A stretch of DNA of 60,731 nt. Source: Hyphomicrobiales bacterium (GTDB lineage Bacteria > Pseudomonadota > Alphaproteobacteria > Rhizobiales > Xanthobacteraceae). Below the pieces are notes generated by a model. It ran no database searches, had not been told where the DNA came from, and saw only the letters and a list, made by a program, of their open reading frames with translations. The translations under genes were made by a program, and so were the position numbers. This document shows, piece after piece, positions 7,602 through 17,146 of this stretch; the stretch's first letter is position 1; the number at the start of each line of letters is the position of its first letter. Where the stretch lies: NCBI GenBank assembly GCA_019243195.1, contig JAFAUQ010000136.1, positions 1-60,731 of the forward strand. The letters run 5' to 3'.

Positions 7602-9353
7602 CTATCGAACTTGTTCGATTGGCTCACTCGCGATCGCCACCTGGGCTGCATTACCGCGGCTGAACGGTCTCCAATTTGCGAGCATCTTGACCGCTTCCCA
7701 AAAGCGCGTCAGGGAAGCTGAGACGAGTGCATAGCCTCCGACGATAAGGGCGATGTAAACGAAAGGACTGGTGGCATCCATATACCGGTCCATCGGCAGA
7801 ATGATGAGACAAATAGCAGATAAATACGCCCACACAGGTATGATCAGCAAAAACAGTAGCCCAAGGGTGTCAGCGATTCGCCTGCGTCGCAGCACAGCGA
7901 TGGCGATCAAAATCATTACAGCTGCGGACTCGGCAATGAACAGCCAATTGACCGTGACGCCGCTCACTAAGTCGAACAAGCCGCGCAATGGCCTTGCGAC
8001 GTCGCTCCTCAAATCAAGCGGGGTAGTCCGCCAGTCATTGATGTAGCTTATCATCGGGTCCAAAAACTCCGGACGAGCGCAATCATTCGGTTGCTTGTAG
8101 ACATCTATGAACTCTTCGGCCTGAGCGATGCGGTGCTCGGCCTCCTGCTGCGTATACACCGCCCGGAACGGAAAGTTGTCGTAACTTGAGAGCATTTGAA
8201 CGCCGGCGACGAACTTTACCGAGGCCATCTTCAAATAACCTAACGGATTATGCCGGATGACGGCCAATGCGGCTCGCTTGTATATTTCGTTAACTGCAGT
8301 AATGTAGGCGAAACAGGGGAGACGATCGACGCCGCTATCTCGATCTACACTCGAGCGTGCGATTCGCCAGGCTTTACCACAAGAATACTGGTCAATGATT
8401 TCAAATTTTCCTTTCCATGCGGACGCTTTTTCATATTCGTCGCGTGCTTTTACGCTCGCCGCAGCAAATTTATGCGGGTAAGGGATTTCGGGCGGCACAT
8501 TCTCGTCGGCAATGAATACAACATCGCAAATTAACGATTGACCAACTTGTGTATGCGGAGCCCAAAATCCGTAATTGATAAATCCGATGGTTGCGGTGGC
8601 AGCATAAACGGCGATAGAGCCGGCGACTACGGCCGCCAATGCTCGACGCTGCGTAGCCCAAAGCCGAAGCGCGAGGGCGAATAGTATCGGCCACAGGATC
8701 GCCGCTGCGACTGAGCGCACGACTGAAGCAGCAAATGCAAACAGCAAAAAGAGCACGATGCGCCCGGGCGAAGCTCTCTCCCAAAGGAGCAACGCCGCCG
8801 CCAAGAGGCCGATGCAGGCAGTCGAGAAGACCGAGTCTGAGCAGATGTCCTGGGTCAAGAAGACGAGGCTTACCTTGAATAGACATACGATCAACGCGGC
8901 CAAGCCCAGCAGAGCGGAACCTGTCGCCCGTCGAACAGAATAACCAAGCAGTAGGCCAACGGCGCCTAAGAGAAGACCTTGCACGGCGGCAATGGCATAG
9001 AGGTTATTCCAGACCGAAAGCACCAATCGGAAAAAATAATAAACCCCTGCACCCCGCTGTGGTTCTTTCTGGAAGTAGGACAATGTATCTGCCGACATCG
9101 TCGATACATGCGGCATGGTGACGAATATCTGCCAAAAGAACAGCCCAACAAGAACCAGGGCCGCGGCCCAAAACGCAATTCGGCGAATTGGAACGTGATA
9201 GTCGCGGCTCCTGCTCGACCGTACCGCATGCAAAACGGCTGTCACGCCAATCGGACGGATGTACCTTCTCAGCAGGTCCGTCGAGAAATACGGAGGGCCA
9301 GGAGATCTGGCACCACCTTCTACGCCGCCGTCTACGTGCGTCCGATTACTCAT
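7602..9353 (-). CDS. Polytopic membrane protein, glycan-region (paralogue of the 9.9 kb gene)
   Basis: 583 residues with about ten hydrophobic helices (first at about 58-78, last ones at 480-550). A long hydrophilic central part (about 270-420) lies between helix groups, as in GT-C-type glycosyltransferases or O-antigen accessory membrane proteins. It shares arrangement and short motifs with the next gene (TMPHVS near helix 1, ADENVPPEIPY vs ADENASTEIPY, DVARPLR). I recognise no named family, and the GT-C assignment is structural inference only. Its base composition is more AT-rich than the flanking metabolic genes, as is usual for surface-glycan loci. Confidence 0.6.
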   Translation of the reverse strand: MSNRTHVDGGVEGGARSPGPPYFSTDLLRRYIRPIGVTAVLHAVRSSRSRDYHVPIRRIAFWAAALVLVGLFFWQIFVTMPHVSTMSADTLSYFQKEPQRGAGVYYFFRLVLSVWNNLYAIAAVQGLLLGAVGLLLGYSVRRATGSALLGLAALIVCLFKVSLVFLTQDICSDSVFSTACIGLLAAALLLWERASPGRIVLFLLFAFAASVVRSVAAAILWPILFALALRLWATQRRALAAVVAGSIAVYAATATIGFINYGFWAPHTQVGQSLICDVVFIADENVPPEIPYPHKFAAASVKARDEYEKASAWKGKFEIIDQYSCGKAWRIARSSVDRDSGVDRLPCFAYITAVNEIYKRAALAVIRHNPLGYLKMASVKFVAGVQMLSSYDNFPFRAVYTQQEAEHRIAQAEEFIDVYKQPNDCARPEFLDPMISYINDWRTTPLDLRSDVARPLRGLFDLVSGVTVNWLFIAESAAVMILIAIAVLRRRRIADTLGLLFLLIIPVWAYLSAICLIILPMDRYMDATSPFVYIALIVGGYALVSASLTRFWEAVKMLANWRPFSRGNAAQVAIASEPIEQVR

Positions 9354-9917
9354 CGCGCAAAGCCCTTGGAGTGTGGAGCGCTAGTTTCGTCATCCTTCCA
9401 CGGATACCGTGTGATCGGACGCCCTGAAACATCCCTACGACATTATCCGATCCGCTTACAACAGATTCGTCGCGGGAATTCTTCTTTGCCAATGAATCGG
9501 GCGCTGTGAAGAATTAGAACTCCGAAAATTCGGGGCGCACGTCGGCCCGCCTACAAGAGGAGGCGCGGTATAATTGCGCAAGGCGGGCATTCGCGATACA
9601 TGGCCGGCGGCTGGCGGCCTTGGAGACGGCCGCGGTCTAGGTGCTTGGCCCGTGATCACAACCGAGGCGAAGAAGCTTGGGGTCACAGCGGTGGGAAAAC
9701 CATGGATTGACCGGTCAATTGCCCGCGGTTCGATCACTCAAGCCGAATAGAAACCGCATTGACGGGCGGTTGCCACAAGGGGCACCGTCCCCGGATCGGA
9801 GCGGGTGCGCAACACCCTCAAGCCACAATGCTCGAGTAGGCGCTCCGCGGGCGGCCGCGCCAAAATAGCAATCCCTGCCGCGCCGACGACCTGCCGGAGC
9901 AATCGGCTGCAGGTCAA
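9354..9917. other. Gene-free stretch between two paralogous membrane genes
   Basis: About 560 bases without a convincing gene. Short frames on both strands lack ribosome sites, family motifs and codon bias. I see no palindrome of the types found elsewhere in the window. It must contain the promoter of the minus-strand gene starting at 9353, but no clear -35/-10 pair stands out. Confidence 0.5.
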
Positions 9918-11540
9918 CTAACCAGCGGCCACGTTCTCCTGCTCAACCGCCGGCGGAACGGTGCTTCTCGCGCGGATGAGCGGGAACCGGTCGGCCACGC
10001 TCTTGGCCAAGACCCACGCTGCCGCGAGCAAAGCGATGCTCGCGAATGGACCCGTGATCTCGATGTAGCGGGGCAGGGGAAGGTGTGTCAGCGATACAGC
10101 CAACAGATTAGCCCATGGCGGCGCAACAAAGAGCAGCAGAAAGACGGTGCAATCGCCGACCCGCTTGCGCCAGCAGGCGGTCCCAATGGTAATCAGCACG
10201 AGAACAGCGGTCACGAAAACGAAAAGTCGCGTAATAGTATCGCCCGCTAAAAGACCAACGAGGTCGCGCAGCGGCCGTGCCACGTCGTGCTTCAAATCGA
10301 GTGAAGCTGCCTCCCAGTTGCTAATGTACCCCGCCAGCCGGGTAATCTCGTCATCATTTCCGAAGTGGGTCCAACCGGGCTCGGGGGGCAGCTTGTCGGG
10401 ATAAGATCGGGCAAAGGCGATGCTACGATCCGCGATGCCCTGCGTGAACGCGCTTTGCAGATCTGAAGGACTGTCGCGGAAGATCATGGATGCGCCGCCG
10501 ACAAGCTTGACCAAAGTGATGTCTCCGTAACCTGCCGGATTGTAGCGAATCGCCGCGGACGAGATGGCCTCCATGATTCGATTGATTTCGATGATGTCGT
10601 TCCACGTGGGTTTCGGACCCTGCCCCACCATCGCAAATAGTCTGGGAAATGCGATCTGCCAAGTGATCGAGTTATAGTAGCGATCCATGACCTCGAACTT
10701 TTGCGACCAGGAGGTCGAATCGCGGTATTCGCTGCGGAATTTCGCCGTCGATGCCGCAAACTCGCGCGCATAGGGAATCTCGGTCGAGGCATTTTCGTCG
10801 GCGATGAACCCGGCTCCGCCGATCATCGCGAAACCGAGTTGCGCGGGCGAAAAGATGCCGAAATGAGCGAACTCGATAGCCGCGCTCACCAGATGTATGC
10901 CGAGGCAACCGGCGACGATCGTGCCGAGTGCCCGCCGTGAGTCCCACCACAGCCGGAGCGCCAGGACGAAGACCAGCGGCCACACGATTGCCGAGCCTAT
11001 GGGGCGGAGGATCGAAGCAGCGAACCCGAAGAATACGAACAGGCCGATGCGCACCGGCGACGGCCTTTGCCATATGAGTATCGCCGCCGCTAGCAGCGCG
11101 AGGCACGCAGACGCAAATAAGGAATCGGAGTTGACCCATTGCGTGTCGGTGATCCAGTCGGTCTTGAACAGGCAAATGGCCAACGCCGATAACGCGAGAG
11201 CCGCCGATCCCGTTGTTCGAAAGAGCGCGTAAAAAAGGAACAAGCTGGCGGACCCCAACAGAGCGCCCTGTGCGGCCGCAATTGCGTAAAAATCGTTCCA
11301 CAAAGCAAACACGACTTGGGAGAAGTAATAAATCCCCACAGTGCGAATCGGCGACAAGTGCAAATAGGTTGCCGAATCCGGGTCCAAGAAACTGACGTGC
11401 GGCATCGTGTAGAATATTAGCCACAGGTATATGGCGAAGAGCGTGGCTGCCGCGGCCTTTACGACAACGTGCTTGACGGCGAAGGCACTCGGGCGCGCCC
11501 CACCAATCAAACCTTCCTCCGCTGGAGCCAAATCACGCAT
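9918..11540 (-). CDS. Polytopic membrane protein, glycan-region (paralogue of the 7.6 kb gene)
   Basis: 540 residues from the ATG at 11540 (MRDLAPAEEGLIGG). This start overlaps the asnB stop in ATGCGTGA and fits translational coupling; a longer frame to 11594 would run inside asnB. About ten membrane helices surround a hydrophilic region (about 250-400). It shares TMPHVSF, ADENASTEIPYA and DVARPLRDL with the 7.6 kb protein, so the two arose by duplication. It is the last gene of the GT2 - asnB - membrane protein operon. It is possibly a GT-C-like transferase or another lipid-linked-sugar enzyme; no catalytic motif can be assigned. Confidence 0.6.
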   Translation of the reverse strand: MRDLAPAEEGLIGGARPSAFAVKHVVVKAAAATLFAIYLWLIFYTMPHVSFLDPDSATYLHLSPIRTVGIYYFSQVVFALWNDFYAIAAAQGALLGSASLFLFYALFRTTGSAALALSALAICLFKTDWITDTQWVNSDSLFASACLALLAAAILIWQRPSPVRIGLFVFFGFAASILRPIGSAIVWPLVFVLALRLWWDSRRALGTIVAGCLGIHLVSAAIEFAHFGIFSPAQLGFAMIGGAGFIADENASTEIPYAREFAASTAKFRSEYRDSTSWSQKFEVMDRYYNSITWQIAFPRLFAMVGQGPKPTWNDIIEINRIMEAISSAAIRYNPAGYGDITLVKLVGGASMIFRDSPSDLQSAFTQGIADRSIAFARSYPDKLPPEPGWTHFGNDDEITRLAGYISNWEAASLDLKHDVARPLRDLVGLLAGDTITRLFVFVTAVLVLITIGTACWRKRVGDCTVFLLLFVAPPWANLLAVSLTHLPLPRYIEITGPFASIALLAAAWVLAKSVADRFPLIRARSTVPPAVEQENVAAG

Positions 11541-13488
11541 GCATATGCTCATGCGTGAACGGCGCGTGCGCATCGATGCGGCGAACGTCATCATCGCTGC
11601 GCGCGATCGGTCGCGCGGAATTGCGCTCGAGCCATAGCCCGAGGCAGATCAGGGTGAACAGCCGGTAGCCGTTGTCGCGCACGCGATTGCGGTGCTCGGT
11701 CCACAGATTCTCGACCCGGCTCGGAACAACCCATTCGGCCAGCCGGGTGCTGGTAGTCACGTCCCGACCCAACTGTTCGAGCCGGCCGTCGAGCCAGTGC
11801 GACACCGGCGCGTTGAAGCCAGCCTTTTTGCGTCTAAGCACGGAGGCGGGAAGCCGTGCCTGCTGGCTATTCTTGAGGACGATCTTTTTGCGTCGCCAGC
11901 CGACCTTCAGGCCGGCGGGAAGCGAGGCGGCGAACGCGAGAATGCGATGGTCGAGGTAGGGCGCCCGCGCTTCGAGCGAGTGCGCCATGGTGCTACGGTC
12001 GACCTTGGTGAGGATGTCGTCCGCCAGCCAGGTCTTCAGGTCGACGTAGAACGCCCGATCAAGGTAGTCGCAGTCCTTCAGCTCGTCCGAGAAACGCCGA
12101 AACGTGGCGGAAGTCTCCCGGCAGGCGTCGCGCCATTCCGGGCGGAGGAGATCGTGCCGCTCCGCCGCACCGAATATCTCGCGCCAATGATAATGCGCGC
12201 GGTCGGCGTCGTAGCCGCATCCGGTCGCGAACTGCCGCGCCTTGTAGTCGAAGCTGACTTTCGAGAATTTCACCGGCAACAGTTCGACGAGCGGCGGCAA
12301 CACGCGCACGAGCCCTCGCGGAAGCGTGGTGGCCAGATGGTGCAGGCGATCGGCGATATAGGTCTCGTATCCGCCGAACGCCTCGTCGGCGCCGTCCCCG
12401 GACAGACAGACAGTGACGTGCCGGCGAGCAAATTGCGCGAGATGCCACATCGGGATGAACGAGGTGTCTGCGATCGGCTCATCCATCGCGGCACAAATCC
12501 GCATGATATCGTCAGGCGACGGCGCTGCCGCGATCGCCTCATGGTGGTCGGTGCCGAGATGGCCGGCCACCAAGCGCGCCTCGGGCAACTCGTCGTACGT
12601 GTCCTCCTGAAAACCCATGCTGAAGGTGTGGGTTTGGTCGCGCCCTTGCAGCGAGACCATCGAGCCCACCACGGCCGAGGAGTCGATTCCCCCGCTCAGG
12701 AATGAGCCGAGCGGCACGTCGCTCACGAGGCGGAGCCGCACGCTGTCATCGATCAGCGCGCCGAGCCGCTCGGCCGCTTCCCGCTCGCCGATCGCGATCT
12801 TATCGCGGAAGCAGGGGGCAATATCCCAATAGGAGACCGGCTCGCGAACTTTGCTGTTGGCGGCGACCAGGACATGGGCCGGCGGCAATTTGCGAACCTG
12901 CGATAACAGGCAGGCATCGCCGGGGAAATACGAGAGCGCCAAATAATCCGCCACGCCGGAGGGCGAACGCGCGAGGGAAATCTCGGGATGGGCCATGAGC
13001 GCGGTCAGCTCGGAGGCGAATACGAGGCCGTCGGTCAGCTCGCAGTAGTAAAGCGGCTTTTCCCCGGCCCGGTCGCGCGCGAGCAGCCCGGTCTGCTCCA
13101 CCGCATCCCACAGCGCGAAGGCGAACATGCCGTTGAGGCGTTCGATGAAATCGCGCCCCCAAAACTTGTACGCCTCGAGGATGACTTCCGTATCGCTCTT
13201 GGTGCGGAAAGCGGCGCCGTGCTGGACGAGTTCGGTCTTCAATTCGCGATAATTGTAGATCTCGCCGTTGAGCACGATCCAATAGCGCCCCGAGGAGTCC
13301 ACCATCGGCTGGAGCCCGGCGAGCGAGGTATCGATGATCGACAGCCGCCGATGCCCCAACGCCATCGCGCCGTGGGCGACGAGGCCACCGACATCCGGCC
13401 CACGGTGGCGCAGGTGGCCAAGCATCCCGGCGACGGCGCGGCCGTCCGGCTGCCTCGCCCAGCGAAACTCGCCGACAATTCCACACAT
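11533..13488 (-). CDS. asnB: Asparagine synthase (glutamine-hydrolysing)
   Basis: 651 residues with both AsnB domains intact. The N-terminal class II glutaminase starts MCGIVGEF, with Cys2 as nucleophile and RHRGPD, NGEIYNY and KSDTEVIL substrate-site motifs. The C-terminal synthetase has the ATP pyrophosphatase loop SGGIDSS at 265-271 and SGDGADEAFGGYE. It moves ammonia from glutamine to an adenylated carboxylate. In surface-polysaccharide loci such enzymes often amidate uronic acids rather than make asparagine; the context (GT2 upstream by 6 bases, membrane protein coupled downstream) favours that here but does not prove it. Confidence 0.92.
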   Translation of the reverse strand: MCGIVGEFRWARQPDGRAVAGMLGHLRHRGPDVGGLVAHGAMALGHRRLSIIDTSLAGLQPMVDSSGRYWIVLNGEIYNYRELKTELVQHGAAFRTKSDTEVILEAYKFWGRDFIERLNGMFAFALWDAVEQTGLLARDRAGEKPLYYCELTDGLVFASELTALMAHPEISLARSPSGVADYLALSYFPGDACLLSQVRKLPPAHVLVAANSKVREPVSYWDIAPCFRDKIAIGEREAAERLGALIDDSVRLRLVSDVPLGSFLSGGIDSSAVVGSMVSLQGRDQTHTFSMGFQEDTYDELPEARLVAGHLGTDHHEAIAAAPSPDDIMRICAAMDEPIADTSFIPMWHLAQFARRHVTVCLSGDGADEAFGGYETYIADRLHHLATTLPRGLVRVLPPLVELLPVKFSKVSFDYKARQFATGCGYDADRAHYHWREIFGAAERHDLLRPEWRDACRETSATFRRFSDELKDCDYLDRAFYVDLKTWLADDILTKVDRSTMAHSLEARAPYLDHRILAFAASLPAGLKVGWRRKKIVLKNSQQARLPASVLRRKKAGFNAPVSHWLDGRLEQLGRDVTTSTRLAEWVVPSRVENLWTEHRNRVRDNGYRLFTLICLGLWLERNSARPIARSDDDVRRIDAHAPFTHEHMHA

Positions 13489-13494
13489 CGAACC

Positions 13495-14361
13495 TCAAGC
13501 CTCCGCCAGAATTTGTTTCAACAACATGGCCAGCAGGCCCAGCGCGAAAATCAGCGGCGTGAACAGCAGCGCGCCGACGCCGAGCACGTAGAACACCAGC
13601 AGCTGTGTCGCAAACGCGATCACAAAGGATATGAAGGCAAGTGCTATGAGAAAGCCCGCGAGCACGATGAATATCTTGACGGGATTATAGTAGAGAATGG
13701 CTTCGACGATGTACTGAAGCGTTCGCATGGAGTCGCGGAACAGCCTCACCTTGGCCCGGCCGCGCCGCTCCGCATAGCTCACCGGCAGATAAGTGACGAA
13801 CTTTCCCGTCATCATGTAGCCCAGGGTCACCGAGGTGGTGAAGCTGAACGTGTCGCACAAATGCGGAAAAAATCCGCCGATCGTCTTCTTGCTGAAAATC
13901 CGCAGCCCGGAATTGATATCGGGGATCTTGCGGCCGGCGGTAAATTCCACCAGCCACTTGAGAATGAGCCGGAACCCGTGCTTGAACCACGATTCTTCGT
14001 AGTGGGTTCCGGTGCGCTGCGCCACCACCATGTCGAATCCCTTCTGGTAGAGCGCGATAAGCTCCGGCATCGCCTCGACCGGATAGGTCATATCGGCGTC
14101 GATGATCATGATGGTGTCGTTGTTCGCCGCCGCGATGCCGCGCTTGAGCGAGGCCCCATAGCCGAGATTGTGGACATTGACGATGACGCGCGCGCCGGCA
14201 TCCGCCGCCTCCTGCGCGGTGCGGTCGGCGGAGCCGTCGTCGACGACCACGACTTCGAAGTCGTGGATGCCGGCCTCCGCCAAGGTCGCCCGCACGGCGC
14301 CCACGGTCTCCGCCACCGCGCCCGCCTCGTTGTAGGCGGGTATCACCACTGAAACCGACAA
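13495..14361 (-). CDS. Family 2 glycosyltransferase (polyprenyl-phosphate sugar type)
   Basis: 288 residues. The GT2 fold shows VVIPAYNEAGAV at the start, VVVDDGSADRT (41-48) and the metal-binding DAD at 88-90. It is followed by GRKIPDINSGLRIF, a stretch typical of DPM1/undecaprenyl-phosphate sugar transferases, and two C-terminal membrane helices (about 232-280). It likely moves a sugar from a nucleotide donor to undecaprenyl phosphate at the inner face of the membrane. It is the first gene of the operon with asnB (6-base gap). A degenerate copy of its 5' end and upstream DNA lies at 16.8-17.0 kb. Confidence 0.88.
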   Translation of the reverse strand: MSVSVVIPAYNEAGAVAETVGAVRATLAEAGIHDFEVVVVDDGSADRTAQEAADAGARVIVNVHNLGYGASLKRGIAAANNDTIMIIDADMTYPVEAMPELIALYQKGFDMVVAQRTGTHYEESWFKHGFRLILKWLVEFTAGRKIPDINSGLRIFSKKTIGGFFPHLCDTFSFTTSVTLGYMMTGKFVTYLPVSYAERRGRAKVRLFRDSMRTLQYIVEAILYYNPVKIFIVLAGFLIALAFISFVIAFATQLLVFYVLGVGALLFTPLIFALGLLAMLLKQILAEA

Positions 14362-14490
14362 GGTGCTGCGACCCTTGCGAACCCGGTGCCAATCTGAACC
14401 GGCCGACCGCCTCTGTCGAGGTAGGTTTTACGCGAACTGCGGGGGCTGCGCGTGCGTAACTGTCGCCCAGGGTCGCTGCTTGCCGGGTCA

Positions 14491-14535
14491 TTAGAGCGAG
14501 ATGACGATTCTTCCAATCGCCGTCACGCTCTCTAA
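14491..14535. repeat. Short inverted repeat (TTAGAGCG...CGCTCTCTAA)
   Basis: Arms TTAGAGCGAGATGACG (14491-14506) and CGTCACGCTCTCTAA (14521-14535) pair with few mismatches. It lies upstream of the GT2 gene and next to a second repeat, forming a repeat cluster in the 300-base gap. Confidence 0.5.
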
Positions 14536-14545
14536 CCTCTTCTTG

Positions 14546-14660
14546 GAGCATGATCTTTTCCGACCTGCCTTCGGCCGCCAAAGCGTCCATAAAAATGACG
14601 AGTCGTGCATCGGGCTTCGCGCAGGCGGGAAACCGGTTCTACTCTTCGGGATCATGCTCT
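14546..14660. repeat. Dispersed repeat with GAGCATGATC ends
   Basis: Outer arms GAGCATGATC (14546-14555) and GATCATGCTC (about 14650-14659) are exact inverted copies. Inside lie CTTTTCCGAC and GGGAAACCGG segments, which recur in the well-known Bradyrhizobiaceae/Rhizobiales intergenic palindrome. The right arm abuts the stop of the membrane gene ending at 14659, so it may terminate that minus-strand transcript. Confidence 0.7.
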
Positions 14661-16791
14661 AGTAGCCGATGAACACCGTCGTGTTCCTCTGCGGATCGAA
14701 TAGTCGGAATTCGAATGAGGGCCAATAAAAAAACGCCGCAGCTCGCAGAGGTGGGGACACCTTGCGGCTCTCATTCCTTATGACTTGCCAGCCGCCGAGG
14801 TATCCGTCCTCAATCGCGATGTCGGCGGAAAGCCACGTATCTCGTCCGTTCAAGGCTTCGGTCAAGGCCGCGTTATCGAGTCGCCAGAAGAATGCTTCCG
14901 AATGCATTGTTGGAACCGGTTCCGCCGGCAGTGGATGACCTTCAAGGCGAAACGTCGCATGATTGATTCTGTAGCCATGCAAATAAATAAAGCTCTCCAA
15001 TCCCGCATTTATTTGCAGAGCATTCCGAATCTTTTCAGACGCCTCCGGCGATAACCTTACGCTCAGGGTCAGTCTCTGCTGCCCCGGCAGATCGCTGACC
15101 CGGGTTGCCGAGAATGCCCGAAACTGCTGAGTTTGAAACAAATATCCTCCTACAGCGAGTGCCAGGGATAAACCCACCCATGCTGCCGGCCAGGCCCAAA
15201 TCCTGAGGGTGCTCAAGTTGGACAAGCGGGCTCCGGACCACGTCCTTCTCGACGCGCCGGCAAACCGGGGACGACAATTTACCCAGCCGGCAATAGGCGC
15301 GACAGCCAACCCAAGCATGAATGCGTTGCAAACGAGCGCGAACCCGAAACTGCGCCGGTCCGCACCGTGATCGATTGATCCGAGCGGCAGGCCGCCAGCG
15401 TCGACAAAATTCGCGTTCCCGTCAAAATATCGCCAAAGGGGCGCGTCTCCTGCCAGGTTGACGACGTCGACCCGTGTGAACGGATCCATTCCATGGAAAA
15501 ATCCAAGAAGGTAGGAGACGGCCGGAAAGTAGTAACCGAAATATGGCGCCAGCGACCAAGCTACCTGCAGGATCAAGGCTAGGGAGCAAGCGCATAGCCG
15601 CCGGAAATCTGTCGCGAGCAAGCCTGAGCGGTTAAAAATCAGCGCCGGCAAGGCAGCAAATACAATAAATACGGAGCCGTATACCAAGTAGCCGCGCGCC
15701 CCCACCACGGGGCTGAAGAAGGCCGCTCCGACATACGGCAGGGCGAAAAATACCGCGAAAAACCAAAGGCGAGCGGGAGAGCCACGATTCAGCAGGACAA
15801 GAGCTGCGGCGCCAGCAAGAGTGATGAGCGGAAAAGCGGTGAAAAGGCAATCACTCAAACCCTGTGCAGCGGTCAAGAGTAAATGGGCCGGATCATGCAG
15901 CAGCAGCCGGAGCCAAAAATCAACAGCCCACCAGGTGTGCGCCCCAAAATCATTTACGCTGTCGGGCGCAAAATCGAAGAAACTCCTGTAGGCGAAATCC
16001 ATCAAATGTTCCCACGCGAAGCGAGCAAGGCCTCCCAGCGTCGCCGCGGCAAAGACGTGAAGCCACTTTGAATAGCGCGCAGCGACTAGAACGTAAGCCA
16101 GTGTCAGGAGAAAACCGCTGGGGTAGGCAAGTGTCGCGATCGCGAGCATCACTCCGATGGCGACGTGGACCGATAAAGGCTGCTGCGACTCCCATACGCG
16201 AGAGCTGAATATGAGGCAGGTCGCGGCCGCGTAAACGGCAAACCCAAGCATGTGCGCCGAGAGGTCGTTCAAATGCACCACGGAACCCGTTCCGAACGCA
16301 GCAAGCGCCGCAGCAAACGAGGCAGCGATAAGACTGTTACAAAACTGCCGGGTGAGCCAAAACGTCGAGGCTACAAAAACCCCAAGTGAAATGTAGTTGA
16401 TTGCGAGCGCCGCGCCGCGCAGACCGAGCATCCATGATCCGATGCTGACAAGGAAGGGGTATACCGCCCTGAGAAAGAACGAATCAGGCGACGTGAATAC
16501 GCCGTTGAACGTCAACGATTGATAAAGCGGAGACTGATTTTCGATATGGATCGGGGCGCCTTGCAGCAGTTGGCTGTAGCCGATGATGGGGTTGCTGAAA
16601 TGACTCCCCTCCAGCGGTGCGGTGAACAGGATCCACAGATTGACTGAGCTTAGAAGAACGCGATTGAGAATGATCACGAAGATAAGGATCGCGCCGCACG
16701 CCAGGTACGGCGCGGCCGCGCGCGGGACGATCGATCTGAGCACCTGGAGCGCTGCGGCAGGAGTATCCCCCGGGCTTCTTGCTTGGCTCAT
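14659..16791 (-). CDS. Large polytopic membrane protein with C-terminal soluble domain
   Basis: 710 residues from ATG 16791 (MSQARSPGD). An upstream in-frame extension to 16947 reads through a pseudogene remnant and has poor codon use. About 11-12 helices run from 30 to 530, with a first large loop after helix 1 (LEGSHFSNPIIGYSQLLQGA) as in GT-C or Wzy-type membrane enzymes. A further helix lies at about 545-570, followed by a hydrophilic, probably beta-rich domain (about 575-710). No named family is recognised. It is the only gene in its minus-strand unit, bounded by a repeat at its 3' end. Confidence 0.6.
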   Translation of the reverse strand: MSQARSPGDTPAAALQVLRSIVPRAAAPYLACGAILIFVIILNRVLLSSVNLWILFTAPLEGSHFSNPIIGYSQLLQGAPIHIENQSPLYQSLTFNGVFTSPDSFFLRAVYPFLVSIGSWMLGLRGAALAINYISLGVFVASTFWLTRQFCNSLIAASFAAALAAFGTGSVVHLNDLSAHMLGFAVYAAATCLIFSSRVWESQQPLSVHVAIGVMLAIATLAYPSGFLLTLAYVLVAARYSKWLHVFAAATLGGLARFAWEHLMDFAYRSFFDFAPDSVNDFGAHTWWAVDFWLRLLLHDPAHLLLTAAQGLSDCLFTAFPLITLAGAAALVLLNRGSPARLWFFAVFFALPYVGAAFFSPVVGARGYLVYGSVFIVFAALPALIFNRSGLLATDFRRLCACSLALILQVAWSLAPYFGYYFPAVSYLLGFFHGMDPFTRVDVVNLAGDAPLWRYFDGNANFVDAGGLPLGSIDHGADRRSFGFALVCNAFMLGLAVAPIAGWVNCRPRFAGASRRTWSGARLSNLSTLRIWAWPAAWVGLSLALAVGGYLFQTQQFRAFSATRVSDLPGQQRLTLSVRLSPEASEKIRNALQINAGLESFIYLHGYRINHATFRLEGHPLPAEPVPTMHSEAFFWRLDNAALTEALNGRDTWLSADIAIEDGYLGGWQVIRNESRKVSPPLRAAAFFYWPSFEFRLFDPQRNTTVFIGY

Positions 16792-16819
16792 GTGACTGCG
16801 GCTTCTATCAATCTGGATC

Positions 16820-17030
16820 GGAGGATCGTGGCAGCGTCCGCGCTTCACGCGCGGTGCGATCGGCGGAGCCGTCGACGCATTCGAAGTCGCTGACGGGGGC
16901 GGCCGCCAAAGTCGCGCGCACCGCACCCACGGTCGCCGCCACCGCACCGTTCCAGGCAGGAACCACTACTGACGTCGACAAGATGCTGCGCCCTTGCGAA
17001 CCTCGGGCCAATCTGGACCGCGTCGTGGTC
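16820..17030 (-). pseudogene. Degenerate duplicate of the GT2 5' end and its upstream region
   Basis: The minus strand reads TSVVVPAWNGAVAATVGAV, RATLAAAP and VDGSADRTARE. This mirrors the opening of the GT2 protein at 14361 (VSVVIPAYNEAGAVAETVGAV, RATLAEAG, DDGSADRTAQE). Similarity continues upstream of the start: AAGATGCTGCGCCCTTGCGAACC here against AAGGTGCTGCGACCCTTGCGAACC there. Internal deletions have removed the DDG acidic pair and the frame ends within 70 codons. It lies immediately upstream of the membrane gene at 16791, whose promoter may therefore derive from the copied GT2 promoter. Confidence 0.75.
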
Positions 17031-17146
17031 GGCGCTGAGGTATGATAACACCAGTTTGAACCACGAGCTTACAGTCCACGCGCGTAGGATTGACAACACG
17101 ACCATGATAACGAGGTATGGGCCGGAAATGAGCCGATGGTGGGACG

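Noticed and set aside
12988..14352. 454-codon plus-strand frame opposite asnB and GT2
   Set aside because: Antisense shadow of two genes with intact catalytic motifs.
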